From CAIODY01 sp046051225 (GTDB taxonomy: Bacteria > Bacteroidota > Bacteroidia > Chitinophagales > CAIODY01), in assembly GCA_046051225.1 (NCBI GenBank), contig JBJOOR010000004.1, positions 1 through 64,000 on the forward strand: DNA of 64,000 nucleotides. Reading direction: 5' to 3'. How positions within the stretch are numbered: position 1 is the stretch's first letter; each line of letters starts with the position of its first letter. Shown here piece after piece: positions 17,020 to 25,930 of this stretch. The translations under genes and the position numbers were made by a program. The notes under the pieces were generated by a model. It searched no databases, was not told the origin of the DNA, and saw only the letters and a program-made list of their open reading frames with translations.

Positions 17020-18540
17020 ATGAGTAAAAAAGTAAGAGTAAGATTTGCACCAAGCCCCACAGGCGGCTTGCACATTGGCGGTGTACGCACTGCCTTGTTT
17101 AATTATTTATTTGCAAAAAAACATGGTGGCGATTTTTTATTAAGAATAGAAGATACCGACCAAACTCGATTTGTAGAAGGTGCCGAAGAATATATTATTG
17201 AAACGCTGAAATGGTGTGGCATTGAGCCCAACGAGGGCGTAGGCTATGGTGGCAATTATGCGCCTTATCGCCAAAGCGAACGCAAGCCAATGTATAGGCA
17301 ATATGCCGAACAATTGGTAGAAGCAGGCTATGCCTATTATGCATTTGATACACCCGAAGAATTGGATGAAATGAGAGAACGTATGAAAGCATCGGGCAAC
17401 CCTGCACCGCAATACAATTGGGCAACCCGTGAATACATGAAAAATTCATTAACGCTGCCTGCCGATGTGGTGAAAGAAAAATTAGCAGCTGGCGAAAAGC
17501 ATGTAATCCGCATTAAAATGCCTCGAAATGAAGAAGTAAAATTTGAAGATTTGATTCGTGGTTGGGTAAGTTTTCAAACCAATCAGGTAGATGATAAAGT
17601 GTTGTTGAAAGCCGATAATATGCCTACTTATCATTTGGCTGTGGTGGTAGATGATTATACGATGAAAATAAGCCATGCATTCCGTGGCGAAGAATGGTTG
17701 CCCAGTGCACCAGTGCATGTATTGTTATATAAATATTTAGGATGGGAAGCTGATATGCCGCTGTGGGCACATCTTCCATTAATATTAAAACCTGATGGAA
17801 ATGGTAAATTAAGCAAACGAGATGGCGATAGATTAGGCTTCCCTGTATTCAGTTTAGATTGGACAACCAAAGATGGCGAAAAGCAAAGTGGCTTTCGTGA
17901 ACGTGGATTTTTGCCCGATGCATTAATCAATTTTTTGGTTTTATTGGGTTGGAATCCTGGTATTGCACAAGAGATATTTACATTGGATGAAATGGTTGAA
18001 CGCTTTGATATTGCTCGTGTGCATCAAGCTGGTGCAAAATTTGATTTTGAAAAATGCAAATGGTTTAATCATCAATATGTACAAAAAATAAGCAATTCGG
18101 TTTTAGCCGATGTTACTGAAAAAATATTGGCAGAAAAAAATGTAACTGTTGAAAGAGCTTATTTAGAGCATGTTTGCGGCTTGGTAAAAGAGCGTTGCAC
18201 ATTTATGAATGATGTGTGGGATAATGCATTTTTCTTTTTTCAACGCCCAGTTACTTTTGATGTAGAAACTGTAAAACCAAAATGGAATGATGATAAGAAA
18301 TCATTTTTTGAATTATTGATTGCAAAATTTAATGAATTGGGTGTATGGGGAAATTTAGAAATTGAAAAATGTTTTAAAGATTTAGCTGCCGAAAAAAATA
18401 TAAAAGTGGGTGAGTTGCAAATGCCTTTCCGCATTATGCTTTGCGGTGGAAAATTTGGTCCACCAGTTTTTGAAATTGCATCAACTATTGGCAAACAAGA
18501 AACCATTGAACGCATAAAACAAGCTTTATTAAATTTTTAA
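17020..18540 (+). CDS. gltX: Glutamyl-tRNA synthetase
   Basis: GltX charges tRNA-Glu with glutamate. This class I enzyme has RFAPSPTGGLHIGGVRTALF at the N terminus (HIGH-type motif), the GluRS blocks LRIEDTDQTR and YHLAVVVDD, the AFRGEEWLPSAP region and the KMSKS-type loop GKLSKRDGDR near residue 265. The 506-residue length is normal. The anticodon-binding C-terminal domain is present. Whether it is discriminating or also charges tRNA-Gln cannot be read from the sequence alone. Confidence 0.97.
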   Translation: MSKKVRVRFAPSPTGGLHIGGVRTALFNYLFAKKHGGDFLLRIEDTDQTRFVEGAEEYIIETLKWCGIEPNEGVGYGGNYAPYRQSERKPMYRQYAEQLVEAGYAYYAFDTPEELDEMRERMKASGNPAPQYNWATREYMKNSLTLPADVVKEKLAAGEKHVIRIKMPRNEEVKFEDLIRGWVSFQTNQVDDKVLLKADNMPTYHLAVVVDDYTMKISHAFRGEEWLPSAPVHVLLYKYLGWEADMPLWAHLPLILKPDGNGKLSKRDGDRLGFPVFSLDWTTKDGEKQSGFRERGFLPDALINFLVLLGWNPGIAQEIFTLDEMVERFDIARVHQAGAKFDFEKCKWFNHQYVQKISNSVLADVTEKILAEKNVTVERAYLEHVCGLVKERCTFMNDVWDNAFFFFQRPVTFDVETVKPKWNDDKKSFFELLIAKFNELGVWGNLEIEKCFKDLAAEKNIKVGELQMPFRIMLCGGKFGPPVFEIASTIGKQETIERIKQALLNF

Positions 18541-18550
18541 ATTAATTGAA

Positions 18551-18603
18551 CCACAGAGACACTTCCGTTCCGAAACTTCGGAAGTTCGGAAGTGCCTCTG
18601 TGG
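18551..18603. repeat. Long composite inverted repeat (CCACAGAG...CTCTGTGG)
   Basis: CCACAGAG pairs with CTCTGTGG at the ends and CACTTCCG with CGGAAGTG inside. The centre is a smaller palindrome of the TTCCGAA/TTCGGAA family. The whole 53 bases can fold into one hairpin. It lies 10 bases after gltX and lacks a strong T run, so it looks more like a dispersed palindromic element than a terminator. A related CCACATAG...CTATGTGG element is at 55020-55192. Confidence 0.8.
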
Positions 18604-18748
18604 TTAATCTGTATTCATTGCGAAGCAATCTATGCTATCTATAATTTCTTTTGATAAAGCTGAAATAAGAACTAAGTTTTTGAGTTGAAAATAGATTTCA
18701 AGAAATACTAAACAAAAAAACTATGTGTTAAAAACTGTATTTAAAATT

Positions 18749-20164
18749 ATGCAAATTCCATTTACCGATATTGAAACTGTGTTGCTTAAAAAAATTGGTG
18801 CAACGGCTGATACATTAAATGTTGAAGCATTTGTGGTAGGTGGATTTGTACGTGATAAAATTTTACAACGCCAAACTAAAGATATTGATATCATGTGTGT
18901 GGGTAGTGGCATACAGTTGGCAGAAAAATTAAAAGCAGATTTTTTTCCTGATGCATTTTTAACGGTGTATAAAAATTTTGGAACTGCATTATTAAAAAAT
19001 GATGATTTTGAAATTGAATTTGTAGGAGCAAGAAAAGAAAGTTATAGAACCGAATCACGAAAACCAATTGTAGAAGATGGAACTTTACAAGATGATTTAA
19101 GCCGCCGAGATTTTACTATAAATGCATTAGCGGTTCATATCAATCAACATAATTTTGGCGAATTAGTGGATGAATTTAATGGATTGGAAGATTTGAAAAA
19201 TGAAATTATTCGTACGCCATTAGAACCAAATATAACCTTTAGCGACGACCCTTTGCGCATGATGAGAGGCATTAGATTTGCAACTCAATTGCAATTTAAA
19301 ATTCATCCTGAAACATTAATTGCCATCAAAGAAAATCATGAACGAATTAAAATTATTTCGCAAGAAAGAATTACAGATGAATTGAATAAAATTATTCTTT
19401 CGGCTACACCATCTATTGGTTTTAATTTATTAGATAAAGTAGGTTTATTGAATATTATTTTTCCTGATTTTGTATTGTTAAAAGGCGCTGAATATATTGA
19501 TGGAAAAGGGCATAAAGATAATTTTCATCACACCCTGCAAGTGCTTGATAATATATGCATGAGCACAAAAGATTTGTGGTTGCGTTGGGCGGCTATATTG
19601 CATGATATTGCAAAACCACAAACCAAACGATTTGAAAAAAATCATGGTTGGACATTTCATGGGCATGAAGTTTTAGGCAGCAAAATGGTGCCTCGAATTT
19701 TTAATAAATTGAAATTACCAAATCATGAAAAAATGCGCTTTGTTCAAAAAATGGTATTCCTGCACTTGCGCCCAATATCATTAACTAAAGAAAATATTAC
19801 CGATTCGGCAATACGCAGATTATTGTTTGAAGCAGGCGAAGATGTAGATGAATTAATGAAACTATGCGAAGCCGATATCACATCAAAAAATAGACAAAAA
19901 GTAATTCGATATTTAGAAAATTTTGAACTGGTACGCAAGCGTATGAAAGTAGTAGAAGAAAGCGACCACCTTCGTAATTGGCAACCACCTATTAGCGGCG
20001 AATTAATTATGCAAACTTTTAAAATTGAACCAAGCAAAATAGTTGGTATTATTAAAGATGAAATACGGGAACAAATATTAGATGGTAAAATTGAAAACAA
20101 CTATGAAGCCGCCTTTCAACTAATGCTGCAATTAGGCGCTGCACAAGGCTTAAGTAAAAATTAA
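18749..20164 (+). CDS. cca: CCA tRNA nucleotidyltransferase with HD domain
   Basis: This enzyme adds or repairs the CCA end of tRNAs. The class II nucleotidyltransferase head is clear: VVGGFVRDKIL, then KDIDIMCVG with the catalytic Asp pair, and DLSRRDFTINALAVHI. A PolyA_pol RNA-binding segment (DPLRMMRGIRFATQL) follows. Next is an HD phosphohydrolase domain (HTLQVLDNI, then AAILHDIAKPQTKRF and GHEVLGSKM). I prefer the ATG at 18749 (MQIPFTDIETVLL) over the in-frame GTG at 18725, because homologues begin with this short amphipathic helix. The product is 471 residues. Confidence 0.94.
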   Translation: MQIPFTDIETVLLKKIGATADTLNVEAFVVGGFVRDKILQRQTKDIDIMCVGSGIQLAEKLKADFFPDAFLTVYKNFGTALLKNDDFEIEFVGARKESYRTESRKPIVEDGTLQDDLSRRDFTINALAVHINQHNFGELVDEFNGLEDLKNEIIRTPLEPNITFSDDPLRMMRGIRFATQLQFKIHPETLIAIKENHERIKIISQERITDELNKIILSATPSIGFNLLDKVGLLNIIFPDFVLLKGAEYIDGKGHKDNFHHTLQVLDNICMSTKDLWLRWAAILHDIAKPQTKRFEKNHGWTFHGHEVLGSKMVPRIFNKLKLPNHEKMRFVQKMVFLHLRPISLTKENITDSAIRRLLFEAGEDVDELMKLCEADITSKNRQKVIRYLENFELVRKRMKVVEESDHLRNWQPPISGELIMQTFKIEPSKIVGIIKDEIREQILDGKIENNYEAAFQLMLQLGAAQGLSKN

Positions 20165-20223
20165 TTACCAGAAGTGCATTCTACTTTCCAATTCATACTT
20201 ATTTAAAATACATCAAAAATAAT

Positions 20224-20976
20224 TTAATCAGTAATAATTATTTTTTTCATTTCTATTTTATTCAAACTTTTAATTCGAATAAAATAAATACCTGATTTAT
20301 TAGCTATTTGTTTTACATTAATATTCACAGCAGGTGCATCAAGCAAAGCTGATGAAAAAATTATTTGCCCATTAATGTCAATCATTTCAAATGAATGTTG
20401 CTTGCTTTGGTTATCAAATACAATCAATAATTTATTGTTAGTTGGATTGGGGTAAGCAACATTATCAGTAAAATTAGTAGCTATAAGATCTGTAGATGCT
20501 GCACCACCACAATAAATAAATAATCTTGAAGAATTGTTGTTGGTATTAGCTTCATGGGGTTGAAGTGCTGGCCAAATAACAATTTCATTATCTTTAAAAA
20601 TAGCATAATTAGTCGAATTAAAATGAATTATTGTCCTTAAAGTTATGCTATCGTTTGGCTTTATTGCAATAGGTAAATTATTTACAGTAAACGAATCGTA
20701 GGCAGGCAATGAATAACTAAATGGAGTAGGTTGATGCACGTTGGTATCAGCAAACACATAAAAATTCATACTAGTTACACCACTATTAACAAAAGTATCT
20801 ACGCCATAATTTCCAAGTGTAAAATATAAGCTATCTGATGTATTTATTTTTACCGAATCGCCATGTAATAAAATTAAGTGGCGTACTTGCAAATCGAAAT
20901 TCAATGTTTGCGAATAGCTTTTAACAGCAAATAAATTAATTAATAATACGGCAATAAGTATTTTAAAATGTTTCAT
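20224..20976 (-). CDS. Small T9SS-sorted secreted protein
   Basis: The 250-residue protein has a signal peptide (MKHFKILIAVLLINLFAVKS). A beta-rich region of about 140 residues follows that could be a CARDB-like adhesion fold (SDSLYFTLGNYGVDTF, NDSITLRTIIHF). A T9SS sorting domain closes it (AYPNPTNNKLLIVF, IDINGQIIFSS, NKSGIYFIRIKS, Lys-rich end). The cargo function is unknown. Confidence 0.8.
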   Translation of the reverse strand: MKHFKILIAVLLINLFAVKSYSQTLNFDLQVRHLILLHGDSVKINTSDSLYFTLGNYGVDTFVNSGVTSMNFYVFADTNVHQPTPFSYSLPAYDSFTVNNLPIAIKPNDSITLRTIIHFNSTNYAIFKDNEIVIWPALQPHEANTNNNSSRLFIYCGGAASTDLIATNFTDNVAYPNPTNNKLLIVFDNQSKQHSFEMIDINGQIIFSSALLDAPAVNINVKQIANKSGIYFIRIKSLNKIEMKKIIITD

Positions 20977-21077
20977 GGTTTTTCTATTTTAAATTTTTGT
21001 ACAATGCAAATCTACAAAATTTCGGAAATGAAAATTACATAAATTTAATTTATCTTACACGTTCAAATTACACTATC

Positions 21078-22583
21078 ATGAATCACCTGTCGGATATTAT
21101 TCATCATTTAGATAAAGAAGAAATACGTTCCTATAAATTGTTTGCATCACGTATTCAATTTGAAAATAGTGATGGGAAAATCACAAAATTATTTGATTTA
21201 GTAAAAGATAAAAGGCATGATGAAGATGATGATGCTCTAATAAAATTTTTATTTGGAAGTTATAATCATAATGCACACTACAGGCTTAAAAACCGCTTGA
21301 CTGAAGATGTTCAGCGAAGTTTGTTGATGCACCACTATAATTTAGATGGGAAAATTAATACCATAAATCAAATTATTTTAGCCAGAATTTATTCTTATAA
21401 AGGCGGCTATAAACAATCGTTCAATTTTTTAAAACGGGCCGAAAAAAAAGCTGAAGAAGGCTCGTTTTATGATTTGTTAAATATTATTTATGATGAAATT
21501 TTAGTGCTTTGTAAATCCTTTCATGGCATTAATCCAGATGAATATATTGATAAGCAAGAAAGCAATAGCAAGCGATTGCAAAAAATTTTAAGAACCAATG
21601 CCTTAATTGCTTCGTTAAATTATCAACTTCGACAAACTAATTTTTCGGGCAAAGACGCTAATGTATTGCAAACTATTAGCCGCATAAATAGAAAACTGAA
21701 TATTGGAAAAGATGTAACCAATTTAGCTGATACACAATTTCAAATTCATGAATGTGTTAAAAATGCTTTGCTATTTAAAAAAGATTTTGCTTCGCTTGAA
21801 GAATATTTAAGCAATTCTTTTAAACAATTTTCTAATCAAAAATTATTTACAAAAGATAATTACGATAAAAAAATTGTGCTGCTAATTTGGTTAGTAAATA
21901 CCTGCTATAAAAACAGACATTTTAAGCAAATGAATCCTTATTTGAATGAATTGAATAAGTCATTAAATGAGTTCAATAAACTTTTTTTTGATAAATATAT
22001 TTGGGCTTATAATCAAGGCAGAATGCTGTATTACGTAGGTACAAATGAAATTTCGAATGCAATAAATTTATTAGAAGAATACAAATTAAAAGGCAAACAA
22101 ATTGATGTGATGAACTATGATGTAAATGTTTATTTTAATTTATCAACTTGTTATTTTTTTGAATCTAATTTAAAAAAAGCGAATGAAAATATTGGACATT
22201 TATTAAAGAAAAATATTTATACAAAACTATCAGCCGAAATGCGATTAGCAGTTGATATTGTAGATTTAATATTGCAAATAGAATTGAATGAAGATATTTA
22301 TGCCGAGCATAAATTAAATGAAATTAAAAGAGTTTTTAAATCAAAACTAAATCAATCTTCATTTGAAAAAGAAAAAGAGTTTTTAAAAATTATTCCATTT
22401 TTTATTTTCGAAAAAAATGTACATTGGAATAAAACCAAACAAGCCAAAATAGATGAGTTTATGAAAAAATACTATAAACTTGAACCAGGCTCGAATGAAG
22501 CCATACACTACACTTTGTGGATACAATCGAAATTGAAAAACGAAAATTATTATAGCTTATTATTAAATGAACTTTCAAAGTAA
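21078..22583 (+). CDS. Hypothetical all-helical protein, TPR-like
   Basis: I choose the ATG at 21078 (MNHLSDIIHHLDKEEIRSYK), because the 27 codons upstream to 20997 have no protein character and include the likely leader. The 501-residue product is rich in Leu, Lys, Asn and Ile and consists almost entirely of predicted helices, with spacing that suggests degenerate TPR-like repeats. There is no signal peptide or membrane segment, so it should be cytoplasmic. The N-terminal pattern (L.KEEIRSYKLFASR) recurs in unnamed Bacteroidota proteins that I know only as conserved hypotheticals. No enzyme motif is visible. Confidence 0.75.
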   Translation: MNHLSDIIHHLDKEEIRSYKLFASRIQFENSDGKITKLFDLVKDKRHDEDDDALIKFLFGSYNHNAHYRLKNRLTEDVQRSLLMHHYNLDGKINTINQIILARIYSYKGGYKQSFNFLKRAEKKAEEGSFYDLLNIIYDEILVLCKSFHGINPDEYIDKQESNSKRLQKILRTNALIASLNYQLRQTNFSGKDANVLQTISRINRKLNIGKDVTNLADTQFQIHECVKNALLFKKDFASLEEYLSNSFKQFSNQKLFTKDNYDKKIVLLIWLVNTCYKNRHFKQMNPYLNELNKSLNEFNKLFFDKYIWAYNQGRMLYYVGTNEISNAINLLEEYKLKGKQIDVMNYDVNVYFNLSTCYFFESNLKKANENIGHLLKKNIYTKLSAEMRLAVDIVDLILQIELNEDIYAEHKLNEIKRVFKSKLNQSSFEKEKEFLKIIPFFIFEKNVHWNKTKQAKIDEFMKKYYKLEPGSNEAIHYTLWIQSKLKNENYYSLLLNELSK

Positions 22584-22586
22584 TTA

Positions 22587-23018
22587 TTACGATGCTGAAA
22601 CTGTATGCGCATCAAAATTATAATTTTCTACTATTTTAATATCGGGATGAAGCGATACACGAACTGGGCATGTACGGGCTACTCGTTCAATCAACATTTG
22701 ATCTTTATCATCCCAATTATTTGGTGGAAAGCCAATGGTTAAATGTATTTCGCCAATTCTTCTAGGATTGTTATACATCACTTTTGCACATTTAATTTCG
22801 GTGCCTGTAAAATCCCATTTTCTGTTTTCTTTTTTACCAAAAATGCCCAATGTGGTTAAAATACAAGCCGCTAAAGATGTAGCCACTAAATCTGTTGGCG
22901 AAAAAAATTCGCCTTTACCCATGTTGTCTATAGGCGCATCAGTGGTAATAATAGTTTTAGATTGCAGATGCAAACACTCTGTTCGTAAATTTCCTTTGTA
23001 AGTAATTTTTGCGGTCAT
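22587..23018 (-). CDS. OsmC-family peroxiredoxin-like protein
   Basis: OsmC/Ohr proteins reduce organic hydroperoxides with two cysteines. Both are present: SLAACILTTLG on the central helix and ARTCPVRVSLHP near the C terminus. The 143-residue length from the ATG at 23018 (MTAKITYKGNLRTE) is typical. An upstream in-frame Met at 23045 would overlap the leader of the divergent gene. The spacing resembles OsmC/YhfA-like members more than Ohr. Confidence 0.88.
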   Translation of the reverse strand: MTAKITYKGNLRTECLHLQSKTIITTDAPIDNMGKGEFFSPTDLVATSLAACILTTLGIFGKKENRKWDFTGTEIKCAKVMYNNPRRIGEIHLTIGFPPNNWDDKDQMLIERVARTCPVRVSLHPDIKIVENYNFDAHTVSAS

Positions 23019-23087
23019 ATCAGAAAATATTTTTTGGTTGAACAAAGTTTAATAACTTTATCCAATAAATCAAGATTAAATTTTTAT

Positions 23088-23906
23088 TTGTTAAAAAAAT
23101 TGAAGTACGCATTATTTGCCATATTGTTTTTTTATGCTGTTGCATCATTTGCCCAACAAAAAAATGTTGTGTCAAAAAAACCTGCAAAAGTGTATAAGTC
23201 GGATAATCAGGTAAAAGTAATGATGAGCACAGAAGAAAGTGTGGGGGCTGGATTGAACACCAATGGCTGGAGCTTATTATACAACAAAACAAAAATAATT
23301 CATTTTACAAAAAAGAAATTTTGGGAATTTGAATTCAGTAAAATTAGAGGCGAAAAAGAAACTAAAACTGAACCTACCGATATTGATGGCTATATTATTA
23401 CACCCAAAAATTATGTGTATGGCAAACGCAACTCATTATTTGTGTTTGAATACAGAAAAGGATACAATTATAAATTATCGCAAAAATCTGTAAACAATGG
23501 TGTTGAAATTTCTTTAAACACTTCTGTTGGCGCTACTTTGGGTTTATTAAAGCCGTATTATTTAGTATTGAAAAGAATAACGCCCGACCATACTATTGAA
23601 TTTTCAGAAGAAAAATATAGCAGCAATAATGCAGCAGCTTTTTTACGACAAGATAGCTTATCGGGTATTTATGGCTATTCAGGATTTTGGAAGGGAATGT
23701 TCGAAACCATACCATTGCCTGCCTTTAATGCCAGAGTAGGTTTGAATTTTGATTGGGCTGCTTATGATGAAAATATTTCGGCACTTGAAGTTGGGTTTAA
23801 AGTAAATATATTTTTAGCACCAATACCTTTAATGGCAAACAAAAATAGCCATCAAATTTTTCCCTCGTTTTTTGCCATTTATAAAATTGGAAGTAGGAAG
23901 TATTGA
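23088..23906 (+). CDS. Hypothetical secreted beta-barrel-like protein
   Basis: No ATG lies near the signal peptide. The most likely starts are TTG at 23088 or 23100, giving a typical Lys-rich export signal ending SFAQQ. The mature part of about 250 residues has many alternating hydrophobic strands (NGWSLLYNKTK, WEFEFSKIRG, LFVFEYRKGYNYKL, LEVGFKVNIFL) and ends with aromatic residues, as outer-membrane barrels do. I recognise no named family. It ends 13 bases before the ACMSD gene and is probably co-transcribed with it. Confidence 0.7.
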   Translation: MLKKLKYALFAILFFYAVASFAQQKNVVSKKPAKVYKSDNQVKVMMSTEESVGAGLNTNGWSLLYNKTKIIHFTKKKFWEFEFSKIRGEKETKTEPTDIDGYIITPKNYVYGKRNSLFVFEYRKGYNYKLSQKSVNNGVEISLNTSVGATLGLLKPYYLVLKRITPDHTIEFSEEKYSSNNAAAFLRQDSLSGIYGYSGFWKGMFETIPLPAFNARVGLNFDWAAYDENISALEVGFKVNIFLAPIPLMANKNSHQIFPSFFAIYKIGSRKY

Positions 23907-23919
23907 TAAATTTTTTCCC

Positions 23920-24918
23920 ATGATGAAAATAGATATTCACACACATATTATGCCCAAGCATATACCCAATTGGGCAAATAAATTTGGCTACGGCAATTTT
24001 ATTCACTTGCATCATGATGGCTCAAAGCCTTGCTGTGCAAGAATGATGAAGGGCGATAAATTTTTTAGAGAAGTGGAAGAAAATTGTTGGGATGGTGAAG
24101 TGCGAATTATTGATATGGAAAAATATTCAGTAACTCAACAAGTGCTTTCTACCATTCCTGTGTTATTCAATTATTGGGCGAAACCAAAAGACGCTTTGGA
24201 AACTTCTCGTTTTTTCAACGACCATATTGCAGAAGTTTGCAGCCGACATAGCGATAGATTTTTTGGCATCGGCACAGTGCCATTGCAAGATGTTGATTTG
24301 TCAATTGCAGAACTGGAGCGGTGTATGACCGATTTAAAATTGAAAGGTGTGGAGATTGGCACCAATGTGAATCAAGAAAATTTGGGCGATGCAAAATATT
24401 TTCCATTTTTTGAAGCGGCTGAAAAGCTTGGTGCTGCTGTGTTTGTACATCCGTGGGAAATGATGGGCGAAGACCATTATAAAAAATATTGGTTGCCTTG
24501 GTTGGTAGGAATGCCAGCCGAAAGCAGCCGAGCTATTTGCAGTTTAATTTTTAGTGGCACAATGGAACGATTACCCAATCTGCGTTTGGCGTTTGCACAT
24601 GGTGGTGGTTCGTTTCCTTATACGTTTGGAAGAATTGCACATGGCTATGATTGCCGACCAGATTTAGTAGCGATTGACAACCCCATTCATCCGAAAAATT
24701 ATTTAGGGAAATTTTGGTTAGATGCTTTAACACACGATGCCAATTCGTTAGATTTTATTGTAAAAATGGTGGGCGAAAATAAAATTTGCATGGGCACTGA
24801 TTATCCATTTCCATTAGGCGAAGATGTGCCAGGAACTTTGATTGAAAGCATGAATTACACCAAAGAAGCAAAAGAAAAATTGCTGTATAAAAATGCTTTG
24901 AATTGGTTGAATGGGTAG
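23920..24918 (+). CDS. 2-amino-3-carboxymuconate-6-semialdehyde decarboxylase
   Basis: ACMSD removes a carboxyl group from ACMS in the kynurenine route of tryptophan catabolism, steering carbon away from quinolinate and NAD. The amidohydrolase metal site is visible: KIDIHTHIMPKH (HxH) at the start, a metal-binding His in FVHPWEMM, the AFAHGGGSFPYTFGRI block and the catalytic Asp in MGTDYPFPLGED. The LSTIPVLFNYWAKPKD and YWLPWLVGMPAE blocks match animal and bacterial ACMSD closely, as I recall them. The start is ATG 23920 (MMKIDIHTH) or 23923. The other kynurenine pathway genes are not in this window. Confidence 0.93.
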   Translation: MMKIDIHTHIMPKHIPNWANKFGYGNFIHLHHDGSKPCCARMMKGDKFFREVEENCWDGEVRIIDMEKYSVTQQVLSTIPVLFNYWAKPKDALETSRFFNDHIAEVCSRHSDRFFGIGTVPLQDVDLSIAELERCMTDLKLKGVEIGTNVNQENLGDAKYFPFFEAAEKLGAAVFVHPWEMMGEDHYKKYWLPWLVGMPAESSRAICSLIFSGTMERLPNLRLAFAHGGGSFPYTFGRIAHGYDCRPDLVAIDNPIHPKNYLGKFWLDALTHDANSLDFIVKMVGENKICMGTDYPFPLGEDVPGTLIESMNYTKEAKEKLLYKNALNWLNG

Positions 24919-25145
24919 TTTCAGAAAAAACTTCAAGTATGTGCATGAAATATATTATTCCAAAGTATCGGAACAAGCTGTTACCAAGCCCAGCATCCAA
25001 AAGCTTTACACAGCTTCGAAACTTCAGAGGGCGACAATGAATACAGTTTAGTGTTTAAGGTATATTATGTTTTATTAATTTATAGCAGAACAACTAATAC
25101 ATTTTTTAATAAGAAAAATGACGAATAACATATAAATCACTTGCA

Positions 25146-25547
25146 ATGAAATTGAATAAATTATTTAAGAAAATTCCGTTGCTCATATTTATTGGTTTTG
25201 TACTTCATCTTTGCTATCACTATTTGATTGTGCAGGATATTTTTTTGAATACAAAACAATTAATTGCTATTTTTTCGAGCATTTTATTTCTTGCTTTTTT
25301 GTTTATCGAAAATCAATATACACAAGCTTTTACATTTTTGATATTCGTAGTTGGTTCATTTAATGGCATTAGCATTCAAACCGAAACATTTTCATTTACA
25401 TATGGTATTTCTCTTAACAGTTTAAATTTTGATTTTGATATTCAACCAGTATTGTTATTTATTTGTATCATATATATTCTACTTAATTTTACCATAGTTA
25501 AACGATTAATACTTTTGATTAAAGATTTTGTAACACAAAAAAACTAA
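25146..25547 (+). CDS. Hypothetical small membrane protein
   Basis: The 133-residue protein has about four hydrophobic segments separated by short loops (IPLLIFIGFVLHLCYHYLIV, then AIFSSILFLAFLFI, FTFLIFVVGSF and LLFICIIYILLNFTIV). I recognise no family. It starts at an ATG after an AT-rich spacer and ends 5 bases before the next gene, so the two are probably one transcript. Confidence 0.6.
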   Translation: MKLNKLFKKIPLLIFIGFVLHLCYHYLIVQDIFLNTKQLIAIFSSILFLAFLFIENQYTQAFTFLIFVVGSFNGISIQTETFSFTYGISLNSLNFDFDIQPVLLFICIIYILLNFTIVKRLILLIKDFVTQKN

Positions 25548-25552
25548 GACCA

Positions 25553-25888
25553 ATGATTAAAGAAAATAAAAATAATTACAATTTTTTCAAAGGTTGGATA
25601 ATGTTATGCATTTACACTTTTTTTATTGTTATTCTATTACCTTTTACAATATGGAAAAGTTGCACTGATGGAAATAATATAAAGAAAAGAGGAATAAAAT
25701 TATCGGCTGTAATTACTGATAAATATGGATTGGGAAATACAAAAACAATTATTTACGAATATTCGCTTAAAGGAAATTTGTATAAAAAAACAATAGAACA
25801 CAAAGTATCAAAAGTTAAATCAATTGGAGATACATTTTTAATTCTTTGTGATACTTTAAATCCAGAAAACGCAATGATACTTGAATAG
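25553..25888 (+). CDS. Hypothetical DUF3592-like membrane-anchored protein
   Basis: The 111-residue protein has one N-terminal membrane segment (GWIMLCIYTFFIVILLPFTI). A small soluble beta domain follows (KLSAVITDKYGLGNTKTIIY, then YEYSLKGNLYKKTIEHK). This arrangement resembles DUF3592-type proteins of unknown function. It directly follows the four-helix membrane protein gene. Confidence 0.6.
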   Translation: MIKENKNNYNFFKGWIMLCIYTFFIVILLPFTIWKSCTDGNNIKKRGIKLSAVITDKYGLGNTKTIIYEYSLKGNLYKKTIEHKVSKVKSIGDTFLILCDTLNPENAMILE

Positions 25889-25930
25889 AATTATACCCGT
25901 GAACGCTAAGTTGTATTTGCAAGCTCTTTC

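Noticed and set aside
24919..25145. Possible gene remnant after ACMSD
   Set aside because: One frame reads LHSFETSEGDNEYSLVFK, which looks protein-like, but it is short and has no start, and I could not link it to any family.
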